Shown here piece by piece: positions 43,486 through 51,755 of a stretch of 64,000 bases of DNA; position 1 is the first letter of the stretch; each line of letters starts with the position of its first letter. A program made the translations under genes and the position numbers. The DNA lies in contig NZ_JANZNT010000001.1 of assembly GCF_025153455.1 (NCBI RefSeq), positions 868,001-932,000 of the forward strand. The letters are read 5' to 3'. Below the pieces are notes generated by a model that searched no databases, had not been told where the DNA came from, and was given only the letters and a program-made list of their open reading frames with translations. This stretch comes from Sphingomonas sp. BGYR3 (GTDB taxonomy: Bacteria; Pseudomonadota; Alphaproteobacteria; Sphingomonadales; Sphingomonadaceae).

Positions 43486-44060
43486 CCGGCGCGCCACAGG
43501 TCGATCCGGTATCGATCGGCGCGATGATGAACGCCGACCGTCAATTCGCGCGCGATTGCGGACCGCAGCTTTTGAACGGCGTCATCGGCGGTCTGCGGAT
43601 AATCGGTCTGACCGGTATAATGGACCAGCAGGATATCCCCGCCCCGATCGAGCGCGCGACCGATAAAGCCGCCTGCGGCCGCAAGGTCCGCATCGCTCCA
43701 GTAATAGGCAACCTCTGACAACAGGATCAGGTCAAAGCGCGCGTCCGGCTGATCCTCCGGAAAGCGCATCCGGCAAATGCTGACCGTCGGGACGGGCGCC
43801 AGCCGCCGACGTGCGTCCGCCACTGCGGTGCCGCTGATATCAATCGCCAGCAGACGATCGCAGCATGGCGCCAGCCGCTCGGTCAGCGCGCCATTGGCAC
43901 ACCCGATCTCAAGCGCCGACCGATACCGTCGCCCGTTCAGCGCGGCGATCGTCGCGTCGAACTTTGCGCGCTCATACTCGCTGGAATCCAGCCCCCAGGG
44001 ATCGGCGTCGCCTTGAAAGATGCCTTCGAAATAATCGGGGCCAAGGCTGTTGCGGGTCAT
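43482..44060 (-). CDS. NodS-like SAM-dependent methyltransferase (operon gene 6)
   Basis: A 192-residue class I methyltransferase. The N-terminal Y-F-E-G-I-F-Q-G-D-A-D-P-W-G-L-D-S-S-E-Y-E-R-A-K is typical of the NodS/PIG-L-associated group. Motif I is A-L-E-I-G-C-A-N-G-A-L-T, then D-I-S-G-T-A and L-I-L-L-S-E-V-A-Y-Y-W. NodS N-methylates a deacetylated amino sugar in Nod factors. Here the gene directly follows a PIG-L deacetylase gene (ATGA overlap), which makes N-methylation of a freed amino group the natural hypothesis. Confidence 0.88.
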   Translation of the reverse strand: MTRNSLGPDYFEGIFQGDADPWGLDSSEYERAKFDATIAALNGRRYRSALEIGCANGALTERLAPCCDRLLAIDISGTAVADARRRLAPVPTVSICRMRFPEDQPDARFDLILLSEVAYYWSDADLAAAGGFIGRALDRGGDILLVHYTGQTDYPQTADDAVQKLRSAIARELTVGVHHRADRYRIDLWRAG

Positions 44061-44740
44061 CGGCGGCGCTCGTACAGAATGTCGCAGGATGGCGACCAGC
44101 CCGCTTGCAGCGGCAGGCGAAAGCCGGGGCCATAGGCGGCGGAACGCTGGCTGCGATGCGCCGCAAGCGCAGATCGGCGGATACCGGTCGCAAGCGGCCG
44201 GGTGCGCCAGAGGCGACCAGCGACGCCGCCGCCATCGGACCAGACGCCATATTCGACGATACGGATCGCCGATCGCGTTGCCGCGCCAACGGCATGGGCC
44301 AATGCGGCGGCGGCGACATGGTCGCAATGTGGATCACGCGGCGATGTGACTGCGATCATGCCGATCCCCTGCCGCCGGCAATAGGCGGAAAGGCGGCGGA
44401 CCGCGCCCCGGTACCCCGTGGAATCGACAGCGAGGGGCGTTGCATCCGGCCAGTTGAGCGTTGCCGGCAATCGCGCCGCCGGGTCGCCAAGCCGGCGCAG
44501 CGCAACCCGCGCCTCCCGCCGCCGCGCCCGCACCAGCCGCGCCCGCGCCGCCGGGTCAGCGGCGGGATGCGATGCCCCGCCATCGGTCAGATAGACGGTC
44601 GCGCCATACCATCGTTCAGCCACGGCCTGACGGATCAGCGCGCCTGCCCCCAGCGTCTCGTCATCGGGATGCGGCGCAAGGACGAGCAGCCGCCTGCACC
44701 GCCCGGCGGGCGGCGTCATCAGGCGTGCGGCGCGCGTCAC
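44057..44740 (-). CDS. PIG-L family N-acetylglucosamine-type deacetylase (operon gene 5)
   Basis: A 227-residue zinc-dependent de-N-acetylase (GlcNAc-PI deacetylase/MshB family). The metal and catalytic motif A-P-H-P-D-D-E-T-L-G-A-G lies at about residues 22-33, and the third ligand is in D-P-H-C-D-H. GTG 44740 overlaps the stop of the upstream acyl-CoA dehydrogenase gene (GTGA). ATG 44761 and ATG 44719 are in-frame alternatives. It would expose an amine on an N-acetylated sugar laid down by the operon's glycosyltransferases. Confidence 0.9.
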   Translation of the reverse strand: MTRAARLMTPPAGRCRRLLVLAPHPDDETLGAGALIRQAVAERWYGATVYLTDGGASHPAADPAARARLVRARRREARVALRRLGDPAARLPATLNWPDATPLAVDSTGYRGAVRRLSAYCRRQGIGMIAVTSPRDPHCDHVAAAALAHAVGAATRSAIRIVEYGVWSDGGGVAGRLWRTRPLATGIRRSALAAHRSQRSAAYGPGFRLPLQAGWSPSCDILYERRR

Positions 44741-45873
44741 CACCACGGATCCTCGCCCCATGCGTCGTGATCGAGCCAGGCGGCGGCGGCACGATCCCGT
44801 GCGTAATCCGGCCCGGCCTGCCGCAGGTACAGGCTCAAGTCGCGGATGATCTTGTCGGCCCGGTTGCCGTCCATGGCGCTGCGCGTACCCAGCAGGCGGC
44901 TGGCAATCTCCATCCCGTCAAGCGCCGCCCGCTCAACGACGCCGCGCGTCATCAGGGCAAAGGGGACGGCGTCGTCATCCTGTTGGGCAGCACGCAGCAT
45001 CACCTCGCGGACCCACAGATACGCCGTGCGCGCGGCAACGACGGCATTGGCGAATGACGCGCGCGCGACCGCGCTGTCGATTGCGGCTTCGGACAGGTCG
45101 GCCTTCAGGGTCTGGACCAGCGCCTCGATCCCGCCCAGCTGAACGGCACAGAACCGCCATGCACCGGCGGTAAAGCGCGGTTCCAGGTCATAGTCGCCCG
45201 GTTGCCCAAGCATCGCCCCCGCCCCGGGCACGATATCGTCAAGGGCATAGCTGCCGCTCATCGTCGCGCGCATCCCCCGGACGCGCCACCGGCTGTTGTC
45301 CGTGCGGGCGACGTCATCGGCGCGCACCGTGACCAGGCGGCGGGATGCACCGGCACATTGCGCGGTGACGATGGCATAGGCATTGCCGCCCGCGCCGCTG
45401 GCGAAATGCTTTGACCCGGCAAGCATCGGCGCCTGCGGATCGCCGATCAGGCGGACACCGGGGCTTTGCTCACTTGCCCAGACGCCGAAGACGCAGCCCT
45501 CCAACAATCGCTGCCCCAGCCATGCGCGCTGCCCTGCATCGCCGAACCAGTCGTAAAGCAGCACGGCGTTGACGTGCCCTTCATACAGGCGGCCGATGCT
45601 GAGGTCGGCTCGGCCGATCCGGCGCAGGATTTCGAACATCGCGCGGTGACGCGGCCCCTCTCCCGCCCATTGATGTCCACCCGATTCAGCAGGCGCAAAG
45701 GCGGTCAGCAGACCCGCCCGGTGAAGCATCGCCATGCTGTCCGCCGGATAGGCCGGCGCCGCATCATATCGCATCCCCAGATCGGTCAGCGCAGGCAGCA
45801 TCGCATCGGTGCGGGCGATCAGCGCGGCCAACGGATCGCATGGCTTTAACGGGTGGGGCATGGGCAAGGTCAT
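44737..45873 (-). CDS. Acyl-CoA dehydrogenase-like flavoprotein (operon gene 4)
   Basis: A 378-residue member of the acyl-CoA dehydrogenase fold. It shows F-A-P-A-E-S-G-G-H, G-R-L-Y-E-G-H-V-N-A, F-G-V-W-A-S-E-Q-S-P-G-V (FAD-contact region) and R-G-M-R-A-T-M-S-G-S-Y-A-L-D-D-I. R-L-L-G-T-R-S-A-M-D-G-N-R-A-D-K-I-I-R-D sits near the C-terminus. It is shorter and more divergent than beta-oxidation enzymes and sits among sugar-modifying genes. It may therefore act as an oxidase, monooxygenase or desaturase in biosynthesis rather than in fatty-acid breakdown (inference). Both ends overlap neighbours by 4 bp. Confidence 0.85.
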   Translation of the reverse strand: MTLPMPHPLKPCDPLAALIARTDAMLPALTDLGMRYDAAPAYPADSMAMLHRAGLLTAFAPAESGGHQWAGEGPRHRAMFEILRRIGRADLSIGRLYEGHVNAVLLYDWFGDAGQRAWLGQRLLEGCVFGVWASEQSPGVRLIGDPQAPMLAGSKHFASGAGGNAYAIVTAQCAGASRRLVTVRADDVARTDNSRWRVRGMRATMSGSYALDDIVPGAGAMLGQPGDYDLEPRFTAGAWRFCAVQLGGIEALVQTLKADLSEAAIDSAVARASFANAVVAARTAYLWVREVMLRAAQQDDDAVPFALMTRGVVERAALDGMEIASRLLGTRSAMDGNRADKIIRDLSLYLRQAGPDYARDRAAAAWLDHDAWGEDPWW

Positions 45874-46907
45874 GCCGCGCTGCGATCGGCCAGGGTTTCA
45901 ATCCATGCCGCTGCCTTGGCCGACCCCCTGGGATCATGGAGGTCAGCGGGGCGGCGGGCAGCTTGCTCCACCGCTTCCTCGACAAGGGCACTCCACCGCT
46001 CTGGCTGCGGCCACGCGTTCAGGACCACGGCCGCATCAAGGCGGCGGAGCGCCGATGCCTTGGCTTCCTGTTCGCCATAGGGCCGTGGTTCGGGGATGCA
46101 GATGAACGGCGATCCGGCGGCGAACACCTGTCCGACCAGTCCGTCGCCCGCCGCGCCGACGACACAGCGCGCGCTGGCGATCACGTCCGCCACCTGATCG
46201 GTCCAGCCAAGCAGCCTCAGGTTTGGGGGACAGGCAGGCCGATCGGTCAGGTCGCCGGCGACAGCAATCTCCAGATCGGGGTTGGCGCGGGCGATGGCGA
46301 CAAAGCGGCTGCCGTCCACAGCGCCGCCCCCACGACCCAGGACGAACAACAGTCCCTTTCGGTCCGGCGAGGTGACGGGAGCGTCCTGACCCAGCCCGGA
46401 AAAATACTGCGTCTTGGCCACCACCCAGTCCGGCACGAACGGATGGTCGAGCCTGCGATCAAATGGCGCCAGCAGCGCGGTGGCACCCCGAAACGCGTCC
46501 AGATGCGCGGGATCGCTGCGGTTGCCGCTCAACCGGACATAGATGGTTGGCACAGAACAGAGCCGGGCAAGCATCGCGACTTCAACCGACACATCGACCA
46601 CGATCAGCGCGGGCCGGGCATCGCGGACCCACGCCGCGATTGCGGCAACGCGCGCCCGGATGCCGCAATGATCGATGGGCGCGTAATGCAGCGCCTCGGG
46701 CCGGGTGTCGGCAGCATCCTGTCCGTCAAAGGCTGAACCGTTCGACAACCGGTCGTCGGGCAGGTCGATCGTATCGACCCCGCCAATGGACGCCAGCCCC
46801 GTACCGATCAGCGTCACCGGACGCTGCATCGCCGCCGCAATTGCCTTGGCGCGGCTGGCATGTCCGGCCCCGTGCTGATGGACATAATAGCCGATGGGCC
46901 GTGTCAT
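45870..46907 (-). CDS. GT-B (MurG/GT28-like) glycosyltransferase (operon gene 3)
   Basis: A 345-residue GT-B fold enzyme. The N-terminus M-T-R-P-I-G-Y-Y-V-H-Q-H-G-A-G-H-A-S-R-A has the His/Gly-rich loop of MurG-type enzymes. The C-terminal half has F-V-L-G-R-G-G-G-A, L-L-G-W-T-D-Q-V-A-D, A-R-C-V-V-G-A-A-G-D-G-L-V-G-Q-V-F-A-A-G-S-P-F-I-C-I-P and E-Q-E-A-K-A. This is the nucleotide-sugar site of GT28. ATG 46907 overlaps the preceding GT2 stop (ATGA). Confidence 0.87.
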   Translation of the reverse strand: MTRPIGYYVHQHGAGHASRAKAIAAAMQRPVTLIGTGLASIGGVDTIDLPDDRLSNGSAFDGQDAADTRPEALHYAPIDHCGIRARVAAIAAWVRDARPALIVVDVSVEVAMLARLCSVPTIYVRLSGNRSDPAHLDAFRGATALLAPFDRRLDHPFVPDWVVAKTQYFSGLGQDAPVTSPDRKGLLFVLGRGGGAVDGSRFVAIARANPDLEIAVAGDLTDRPACPPNLRLLGWTDQVADVIASARCVVGAAGDGLVGQVFAAGSPFICIPEPRPYGEQEAKASALRRLDAAVVLNAWPQPERWSALVEEAVEQAARRPADLHDPRGSAKAAAWIETLADRSAA

Positions 46908-47815
46908 GCCGCAACCGGTGCCAACAGCAGGTCGTGCGGCATGGGCGGCAGCGCGGCTTCCAGTGCGGGAATGGCCGACGCTCGGCCATTGTCGCGCAGC
47001 GCGCGCCGCCACCTTGCGCGATCGCGCCAATGGTCGAGCGCCGGTGCGGCAAGTCCCGCTTCGGTGCCAAGCATCTGCATCGCCGCTGCCATCCCCGCCT
47101 CTGCACGGCCCACGGATCGCGGCGACACCCGCGTCCATACCGTCGGCGGATGGCCAAGGCGCGCGCCAAGGCTGAGCGCGCGTGCAACCAGCGCGCGATC
47201 TTCGCCCGTGCGGATCTGCGGCACGCCGCCGCAACGCCGATACCAGTCGATCGTCATCGCCAGGCTGGCACCGCTGTGATCGCCATGACGCGGCGGCACA
47301 TCCCAGGCGACGGGATCGATTGCATCCTCGATCGCGCGCACATCGGCCCAATAGGCATCCCAGTGCCGCCGACGCTCGATCAGAAGCGGCAGCATGGGTT
47401 CGCGATCGTCGATCACCAACCGGCCGCCGACCAGATCAAGCCCGCCATGGATCGCCGCGCAATTGGCGGCAACCCAGCCGGGCGGCGGCCTGGAATCGGC
47501 ATCGGTCGAAATCAGGATCGCGTCGGGATGATCGTTCAACAACATTGCCCCGGCATCCATGGCCAGCGCCCGCGCGGCGCCAGCATTCGGCTTCGGGTCG
47601 TCGATGCGGACGTCGATTGCCCGGATCGTCAGCCGGTCGGCATTGCGGCGGGCCAGCCGCTCCAGCAGCGCCGCCGATCCGTCATCGCAATTGTTGAGCG
47701 CGATGCTGACGAAAAACGGCACCTGCACCGTCTGATCGGCCAGCGCCTCGATCAGGGTCGGCAGCCGCTGCGCCTCGTTCCGGGCGGGGATACAGACACA
47801 GACCGGGCGCGTCAT
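46904..47815 (-). CDS. GT2-family glycosyltransferase (operon gene 2)
   Basis: A 303-residue GT-A enzyme: C-V-C-I-P-A-R-N-E-A-Q-R-L, S-I-A-L-N-N-C-D-D-G-S and G-A-A-R-A-L-A-M-D-A-G. I-L-I-S-T-D-A-D-S-R-P carries the D-x-D metal motif. T-G-E-D-R-A-L-V-A-R is the acceptor-side motif. ATG 47815 is preferred to 47821 because it overlaps the upstream GT4 stop (ATGA). It is a clear paralogue-level relative of the last operon gene but not a close duplicate. Confidence 0.9.
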   Translation of the reverse strand: MTRPVCVCIPARNEAQRLPTLIEALADQTVQVPFFVSIALNNCDDGSAALLERLARRNADRLTIRAIDVRIDDPKPNAGAARALAMDAGAMLLNDHPDAILISTDADSRPPPGWVAANCAAIHGGLDLVGGRLVIDDREPMLPLLIERRRHWDAYWADVRAIEDAIDPVAWDVPPRHGDHSGASLAMTIDWYRRCGGVPQIRTGEDRALVARALSLGARLGHPPTVWTRVSPRSVGRAEAGMAAAMQMLGTEAGLAAPALDHWRDRARWRRALRDNGRASAIPALEAALPPMPHDLLLAPVAA

Positions 47816-48987
47816 GCCCATGCCCGATTGGCCGGTTCCGGTTGAAGCGCTGGCCCATGGTCCGCCAGCTGCGCGGATTGCGCCGCCGCGTCGATCCGGT
47901 CGCGGTACAGCGCCTCATAAGCCGCCGTCATGACGGTCGCGTCGCAAAAGCGTTCGGCGCGCATCCGGCAGGCCGCCCGATCGAGCGTCACCGCCTGCAT
48001 CGCTGCCCCGGCAAGCGCATCCGGATCGTCCGGCCGAGCCAGCACCCCGGTCTGGCCCGTGATAATCTCCGAAATCGCACCCCGGTCGAATGCGGCGATG
48101 GGCACGCCGCAGGCAAGTGCCTCCGCAACGACAAGGCCATAGGGTTCGTCCCATCGCGGCGTCACCAATGCCGCGCGCGCCCCGCCGATCAACCCCGCCA
48201 GCCGATCATGGCTCAGATGCCCTTCATACACCACACCATCCCCAAGGAGCGGGGCGACCTCTGCATCGAAATAGGCCTGATCCGAGATCGGGCCACAGAT
48301 GCGAAGGCGATAGGGCGTGGCCCGCGCCGCCCGGATCGCCAGATGAGTGCCCTTTTCGGGAACGATCCGGCCGTACCAGATCAGATAGGGGTCCGGGTCG
48401 GCGTCAGGAGCAAAGCGGAAGCTGTCCAGATCGATGCCATTGTGGATGACCCGGTCGACCGCGACGACATGGCCCCACATCTGCGCAACGGCTCGGGACA
48501 CGCCAACGAAACTGAGGTTTTCGGTGCGCGACGATCGAATTCCGCTTTCCAGCCAGCAAAAGGGCGGCGTGTGCAGGACGCTGACCATTGGCATCGGCAG
48601 CGTGTCGGCCATCGCGACGGGCAGATAGTGGAGCGCATTGTTGTGAACCACGTCGAAATCGCGTCCGCGCAACCTCGTCATCAGCTGAAGATAGGCGTGA
48701 TGTTCCCGGAAAAAGGCGATGTCATTGGCCTCTGCCGTGCCGACGCCGTCAATCGCGGTGCGGCGGCAGATGGGCTCGACATTCAGCCGATAATCGGAGC
48801 CGTCGGCCGCGAACAGGGTCACCGCATGACCATTTGCCCGAAGCTGCCGCACCAGCAGGTTGGTATGCATTTCCAGCCCGCCGGCGAACGGTTCGGCGAT
48901 CGGGTACTTCAGATGGGCGATGACGGCGATCTTCATCGGCGCAGCGGACGGCAAGCTGGCCCCGGATCGGTGGGAGGGGACGGGCAT
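47812..48987 (-). CDS. GT4-family glycosyltransferase (operon gene 1)
   Basis: A GT-B retaining glycosyltransferase of family 4, 391 residues from ATG 48987 (AAGGA 7-8 nt upstream). ATG 48936, starting M-K-I-A-V-I-A-H-L, is the start suggested by the fold but lacks a ribosome site. Motifs: P-F-A-G-G-L-E-M-H-T, G-V-S-R-A-V-A, V-I-H-N-G-I-D-L-D-S-F, Y-G-R-I-V-P-E-K-G-T and the E-x7-E motif in E-P-Y-G-L-V-V-A-E-A-L-A. First gene of the operon; its promoter region contains a perfect FNR/FixK box. Confidence 0.92.
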   Translation of the reverse strand: MPVPSHRSGASLPSAAPMKIAVIAHLKYPIAEPFAGGLEMHTNLLVRQLRANGHAVTLFAADGSDYRLNVEPICRRTAIDGVGTAEANDIAFFREHHAYLQLMTRLRGRDFDVVHNNALHYLPVAMADTLPMPMVSVLHTPPFCWLESGIRSSRTENLSFVGVSRAVAQMWGHVVAVDRVIHNGIDLDSFRFAPDADPDPYLIWYGRIVPEKGTHLAIRAARATPYRLRICGPISDQAYFDAEVAPLLGDGVVYEGHLSHDRLAGLIGGARAALVTPRWDEPYGLVVAEALACGVPIAAFDRGAISEIITGQTGVLARPDDPDALAGAAMQAVTLDRAACRMRAERFCDATVMTAAYEALYRDRIDAAAQSAQLADHGPALQPEPANRAWA

Positions 48988-49089
48988 CCGCGTCCTTTCT
49001 GCAGAGGGGGTCGGGCGCTGCACGGCGCAGGGACGACCGGACTGATTCAATCCCGCGCAGACCCGAAAGTTGCGCTACCGAACCGGAAC

Positions 49090-49103
49090 TTGATTATTAT
49101 CAA
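49090..49103. promoter_or_regulatory. Perfect FNR/FixK box TTGATTATTATCAA
   Basis: TTGAT-TATT-ATCAA matches TTGAT-N4-ATCAA in all defined positions. It lies about 103 bp upstream of the GT4 operon start and 65 bp upstream of the divergent Crp/Fnr gene. It could control either direction or both. Confidence 0.8.
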
Positions 49104-49168
49104 TCCGATTATGGCCCATCGTCGCCCGTCGGTCGTTATCCGGTTCGATGCACTGACCGGAGCGATGC

Positions 49169-49903
49169 ATGGTATTCGAGCGATTTCTGACCAATCGACG
49201 CGAGTTCGAGCTGACGGCCGAAGAAATGCGTCTGCTCGACGGGGCGGTCAGCACGCGGCGCATCGTCGATGCCCGCACGACCATGATCAAGGCCGGGGAG
49301 CGCGTGACGAGCAGCACCATGCTGGTCCGCGGGTTCATGTCCCGTTACATCGACGATCCGGCCGGGCTGCGGCAACTGGTTGCGGTTCATGTCTCCGGCG
49401 AGTTTGTCGACCTTCATGCCTATCCGATGCGGGAACTGGACCACAGCGTTGGCACGCTGACCCAGTGCGAGGTCGCGATCATCCCACATGATGCGCTGAA
49501 ACGGGTGCTGGATGGGCACGAATCCCTGTCGCGCAAATTGTGGTTTTCCACGCTGCTCGATGCTGCGCTGCATCGGGCCTGGCTGTTCCGGGTTGGCCGG
49601 CTCGACGCACTTGGCCGGGTCGCCCATCTGTTCTGCGAGATGAACGCCCGGCTGGAAAGCGCCGGGTTGAGCGACGGCAACGCATTCGAACTGCCGCTGA
49701 CCCAGGCGGACATTGCCGAAATCTGCGGGCTGACCGCGGTGCACGTCAACCGCGTGCTGCGCCAGTTGCGAGAGGGGGGGCTATGCCAGTTCAGATCGGG
49801 CAGCGTCACGCTGATCAACCCAGCGGCGCTTGCACGGCGGGGCCATTTCGATCCGCACTATCTGTATCTCAAGACGATGCCGACGGCCCGCTGGCCCGAT
49901 TGA
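49169..49903 (+). CDS. Crp/Fnr-family transcriptional regulator
   Basis: A 244-residue regulator. A cyclic-nucleotide-binding-like beta-roll fills about residues 20-130. It lacks the N-terminal Cys cluster of FNR, so it is not an Fe-S oxygen sensor. The C-terminal helix-turn-helix is L-T-Q-A-D-I-A-E-I-C-G-L-T-A-V-H-V-N-R-V. The recognition helix has H-x2-N-R where FNR has E-x2-S-R, so it may not read the TTGAT-N4-ATCAA box itself. ATG 49169 has GGAG 7 nt upstream. Divergent from the glycosyltransferase operon, which it may regulate. Confidence 0.9.
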   Translation: MVFERFLTNRREFELTAEEMRLLDGAVSTRRIVDARTTMIKAGERVTSSTMLVRGFMSRYIDDPAGLRQLVAVHVSGEFVDLHAYPMRELDHSVGTLTQCEVAIIPHDALKRVLDGHESLSRKLWFSTLLDAALHRAWLFRVGRLDALGRVAHLFCEMNARLESAGLSDGNAFELPLTQADIAEICGLTAVHVNRVLRQLREGGLCQFRSGSVTLINPAALARRGHFDPHYLYLKTMPTARWPD

Positions 49904-50030
49904 TCGGGGTATCAGGCCACGCTGGCATCGCTGGTCACGTTTGCGTTGCCCGAGAACAAGAGCCTCGGTGCTGACACCACTGCCGATGAGGCGCTCAACG
50001 ATCGAGCCATGGCCAATGCGCAGGACATCA

Positions 50031-50060
50031 GCAGATTAACTGCACTAGCGTCTAATCTGC
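50031..50060 (-). terminator. Hairpin at 3' end of serine hydrolase gene
   Basis: GCAGATTA (50031-50038) pairs perfectly with TAATCTGC (50053-50060) around a 14-nt loop and overlaps the stop codon. No T tract follows, so terminator strength is uncertain. Confidence 0.35.
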
Positions 50061-51548
50061 ATCGCCAAGTCGGGGGGATGGCGTGTCGTGCCAGGTCATC
50101 TGGCTGATCCGCCCATCCTTGCCGCGCTCGAACCGGACGATCTCGGCCTCGCTTCCGTCCGGGCGGATGCGGCGAAACCGGTCCTCTCCGACCGGTTTCA
50201 GGATTGTCATGTCATCGCCGGGGCTCATGGACGGCAGGCCGAGCGTCACCAGACCTCCGGCCCAGGGCAGCACCATCACCTCCGCACCCCATGGCTGGGT
50301 GGAATAGCGCCCGGAATAGGGCTCCAGGTCAACCGGCGACGCGGCATCATTCTGGTTCTTCGCGGATTGCCGCTTGTTCAGGATGTCAAAGATGCCGTCG
50401 ACATAGGGGGCGCTCGGTTCGGCGGCATTCATCATCACGATGACCGCGGTCTCGCTGGGCAGGTGCAGCATCAGCCGGGTGAAATAGCCGGGACATTCGC
50501 CGCTATGCCCGACATAGGTCTTGTCCCCCCGGCGATAGACGCCAAAACCCAGGCCGCGTGTAATCCGCCAATCGGGGTCCATGAACTGGACACGCTGCAT
50601 ATCGCGCAAGGTCGATGATTGCAGCACCTCGGTCTTGCCGGTCTGCAGCAATCGGAACTGCCATTGGGCGAACCGCGCAAGGTCGACCACCGAAGACGCA
50701 AATCCGGCGGCCGGCGTTACCGCGCTGGCATCGAACGGCTTTAGCACCATCCGCTCGCCATCCCGGTCGAGATAGCCATGACCCACCGCAAGACCCCGCC
50801 CATATTCCTTCATCGGCAGATAGGGCGTCGTGTGATCCAGCTTCAGCGGGCGCAGGATATTGGTCGTGACATAATCGGCATAGGGCTGGCCCGATGCGGC
50901 GATCACCGCCTCCCCGGCCAGCGTCAGGCCCATATTGCTGTACTGATATCGCGTGAAACCGCCATACAGGCGCGTCTGGTCGGCAAAGCTTTGCCGGAAC
51001 GCTTCGCGTGTTGGAAAGGTGAAATCCGGCGCGCCCCAATATTGGAACCCGCCTTCCCGCGGGACCCCCGCTGCATGGGTCAACAGGCCGCGCAGCGTCA
51101 CAGGACCGCTGGCCCGATCGACTTCCGCAAACTTGGCCCAGGGCAGATAATCGGTCAGCGGCTTGTCGAGCGCCAGTCGATCCTGCTCCACCTGCTGCAT
51201 GACCGCGACGGCCGTGAACAGCTTCGAGATGGAACAGATCGAATATCGCGTGTCCGGGCTTGCCGCGACCCGGCGCTGCGCGTCGCTGTGCCCGAACCCT
51301 TTCGACCAGATCGTCTGCTGCCCCTTCACGATACCGGCCGACATGCCGGGCACTTTGCGAAAGGCGATCATCCCCTTCAGCCACGCCGAAATCAGCCGCA
51401 GCGCCTCTTCCCGGCCTGTGTCCGGCTTTTCCCCCGTCGCCGCTTGCAGGACGGCGGGTGCAGCGGGTTCCACCGGCGGCGCGCCGTTGGCCGGTGCGGC
51501 CAGATGGAGCGTGAGCGACAGTGCGATGGACATGCGCAACCGGGACAT
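50052..51548 (-). CDS. Exported serine hydrolase, class C beta-lactamase/esterase fold
   Basis: A 498-residue serine hydrolase of the beta-lactamase/D-aminopeptidase/esterase superfamily. A signal peptide (M-S-I-A-L-S-L-T-L-H-L-A-A-P-A-N-G-A) precedes the domain. S-I-S-K gives the catalytic S-x-x-K, Y-Q-Y-S-N the Y-x-N, and H-S-G the third motif. A C-terminal beta-domain (about residues 400-498, after Y-S-G-R-Y-S-T-Q-P-W-G) is common in peptidases and esterases of this group, rather than true beta-lactamases. Strong GGGGGAG ribosome site before ATG 51548. Divergent from a TBDR, sharing a control region with a 16-bp palindrome; probably acts on the same ligand in the periplasm. Confidence 0.88.
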   Translation of the reverse strand: MSRLRMSIALSLTLHLAAPANGAPPVEPAAPAVLQAATGEKPDTGREEALRLISAWLKGMIAFRKVPGMSAGIVKGQQTIWSKGFGHSDAQRRVAASPDTRYSICSISKLFTAVAVMQQVEQDRLALDKPLTDYLPWAKFAEVDRASGPVTLRGLLTHAAGVPREGGFQYWGAPDFTFPTREAFRQSFADQTRLYGGFTRYQYSNMGLTLAGEAVIAASGQPYADYVTTNILRPLKLDHTTPYLPMKEYGRGLAVGHGYLDRDGERMVLKPFDASAVTPAAGFASSVVDLARFAQWQFRLLQTGKTEVLQSSTLRDMQRVQFMDPDWRITRGLGFGVYRRGDKTYVGHSGECPGYFTRLMLHLPSETAVIVMMNAAEPSAPYVDGIFDILNKRQSAKNQNDAASPVDLEPYSGRYSTQPWGAEVMVLPWAGGLVTLGLPSMSPGDDMTILKPVGEDRFRRIRPDGSEAEIVRFERGKDGRISQMTWHDTPSPRLGDAD

Positions 51549-51597
51549 GGGCAGTCTCCCCCAAGATGATGCTTGACAGTCCTGCGGATGTTTTGTT

Positions 51598-51613
51598 CTT
51601 TGTGATCACAAAG
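51598..51613. promoter_or_regulatory. 16-bp perfect palindrome CTTTGTGATCACAAAG
   Basis: A perfect palindrome between the divergent serine hydrolase (start 51548) and TBDR (start 51756) genes. TTGT-GATC-ACAA fits the general pattern of GntR/FadR-type operators, and a GntR regulator is encoded just after the TBDR gene. Best guess: operator controlling both genes. Confidence 0.6.
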
Positions 51614-51755
51614 CATAAATCAAAATGTCGCGCAACGCCGCAGCGACGACAAAATAGCGCAGCGGCATCACGAAAGCAGGGGAACGCGAAAGCTGCGGGA
51701 GCGCGGTACCGGTCGATGTGGCCGGTCGGCCGGGGCCCGTCAAAGGGAGGCCAAG

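Noticed and set aside
50052..51548. Serine hydrolase as a resistance beta-lactamase
   Set aside because: S-x-x-K, Y-x-N and H-x-G are shared by esterases and D-aminopeptidases. The C-terminal beta-domain and TBDR context favour a catabolic hydrolase.
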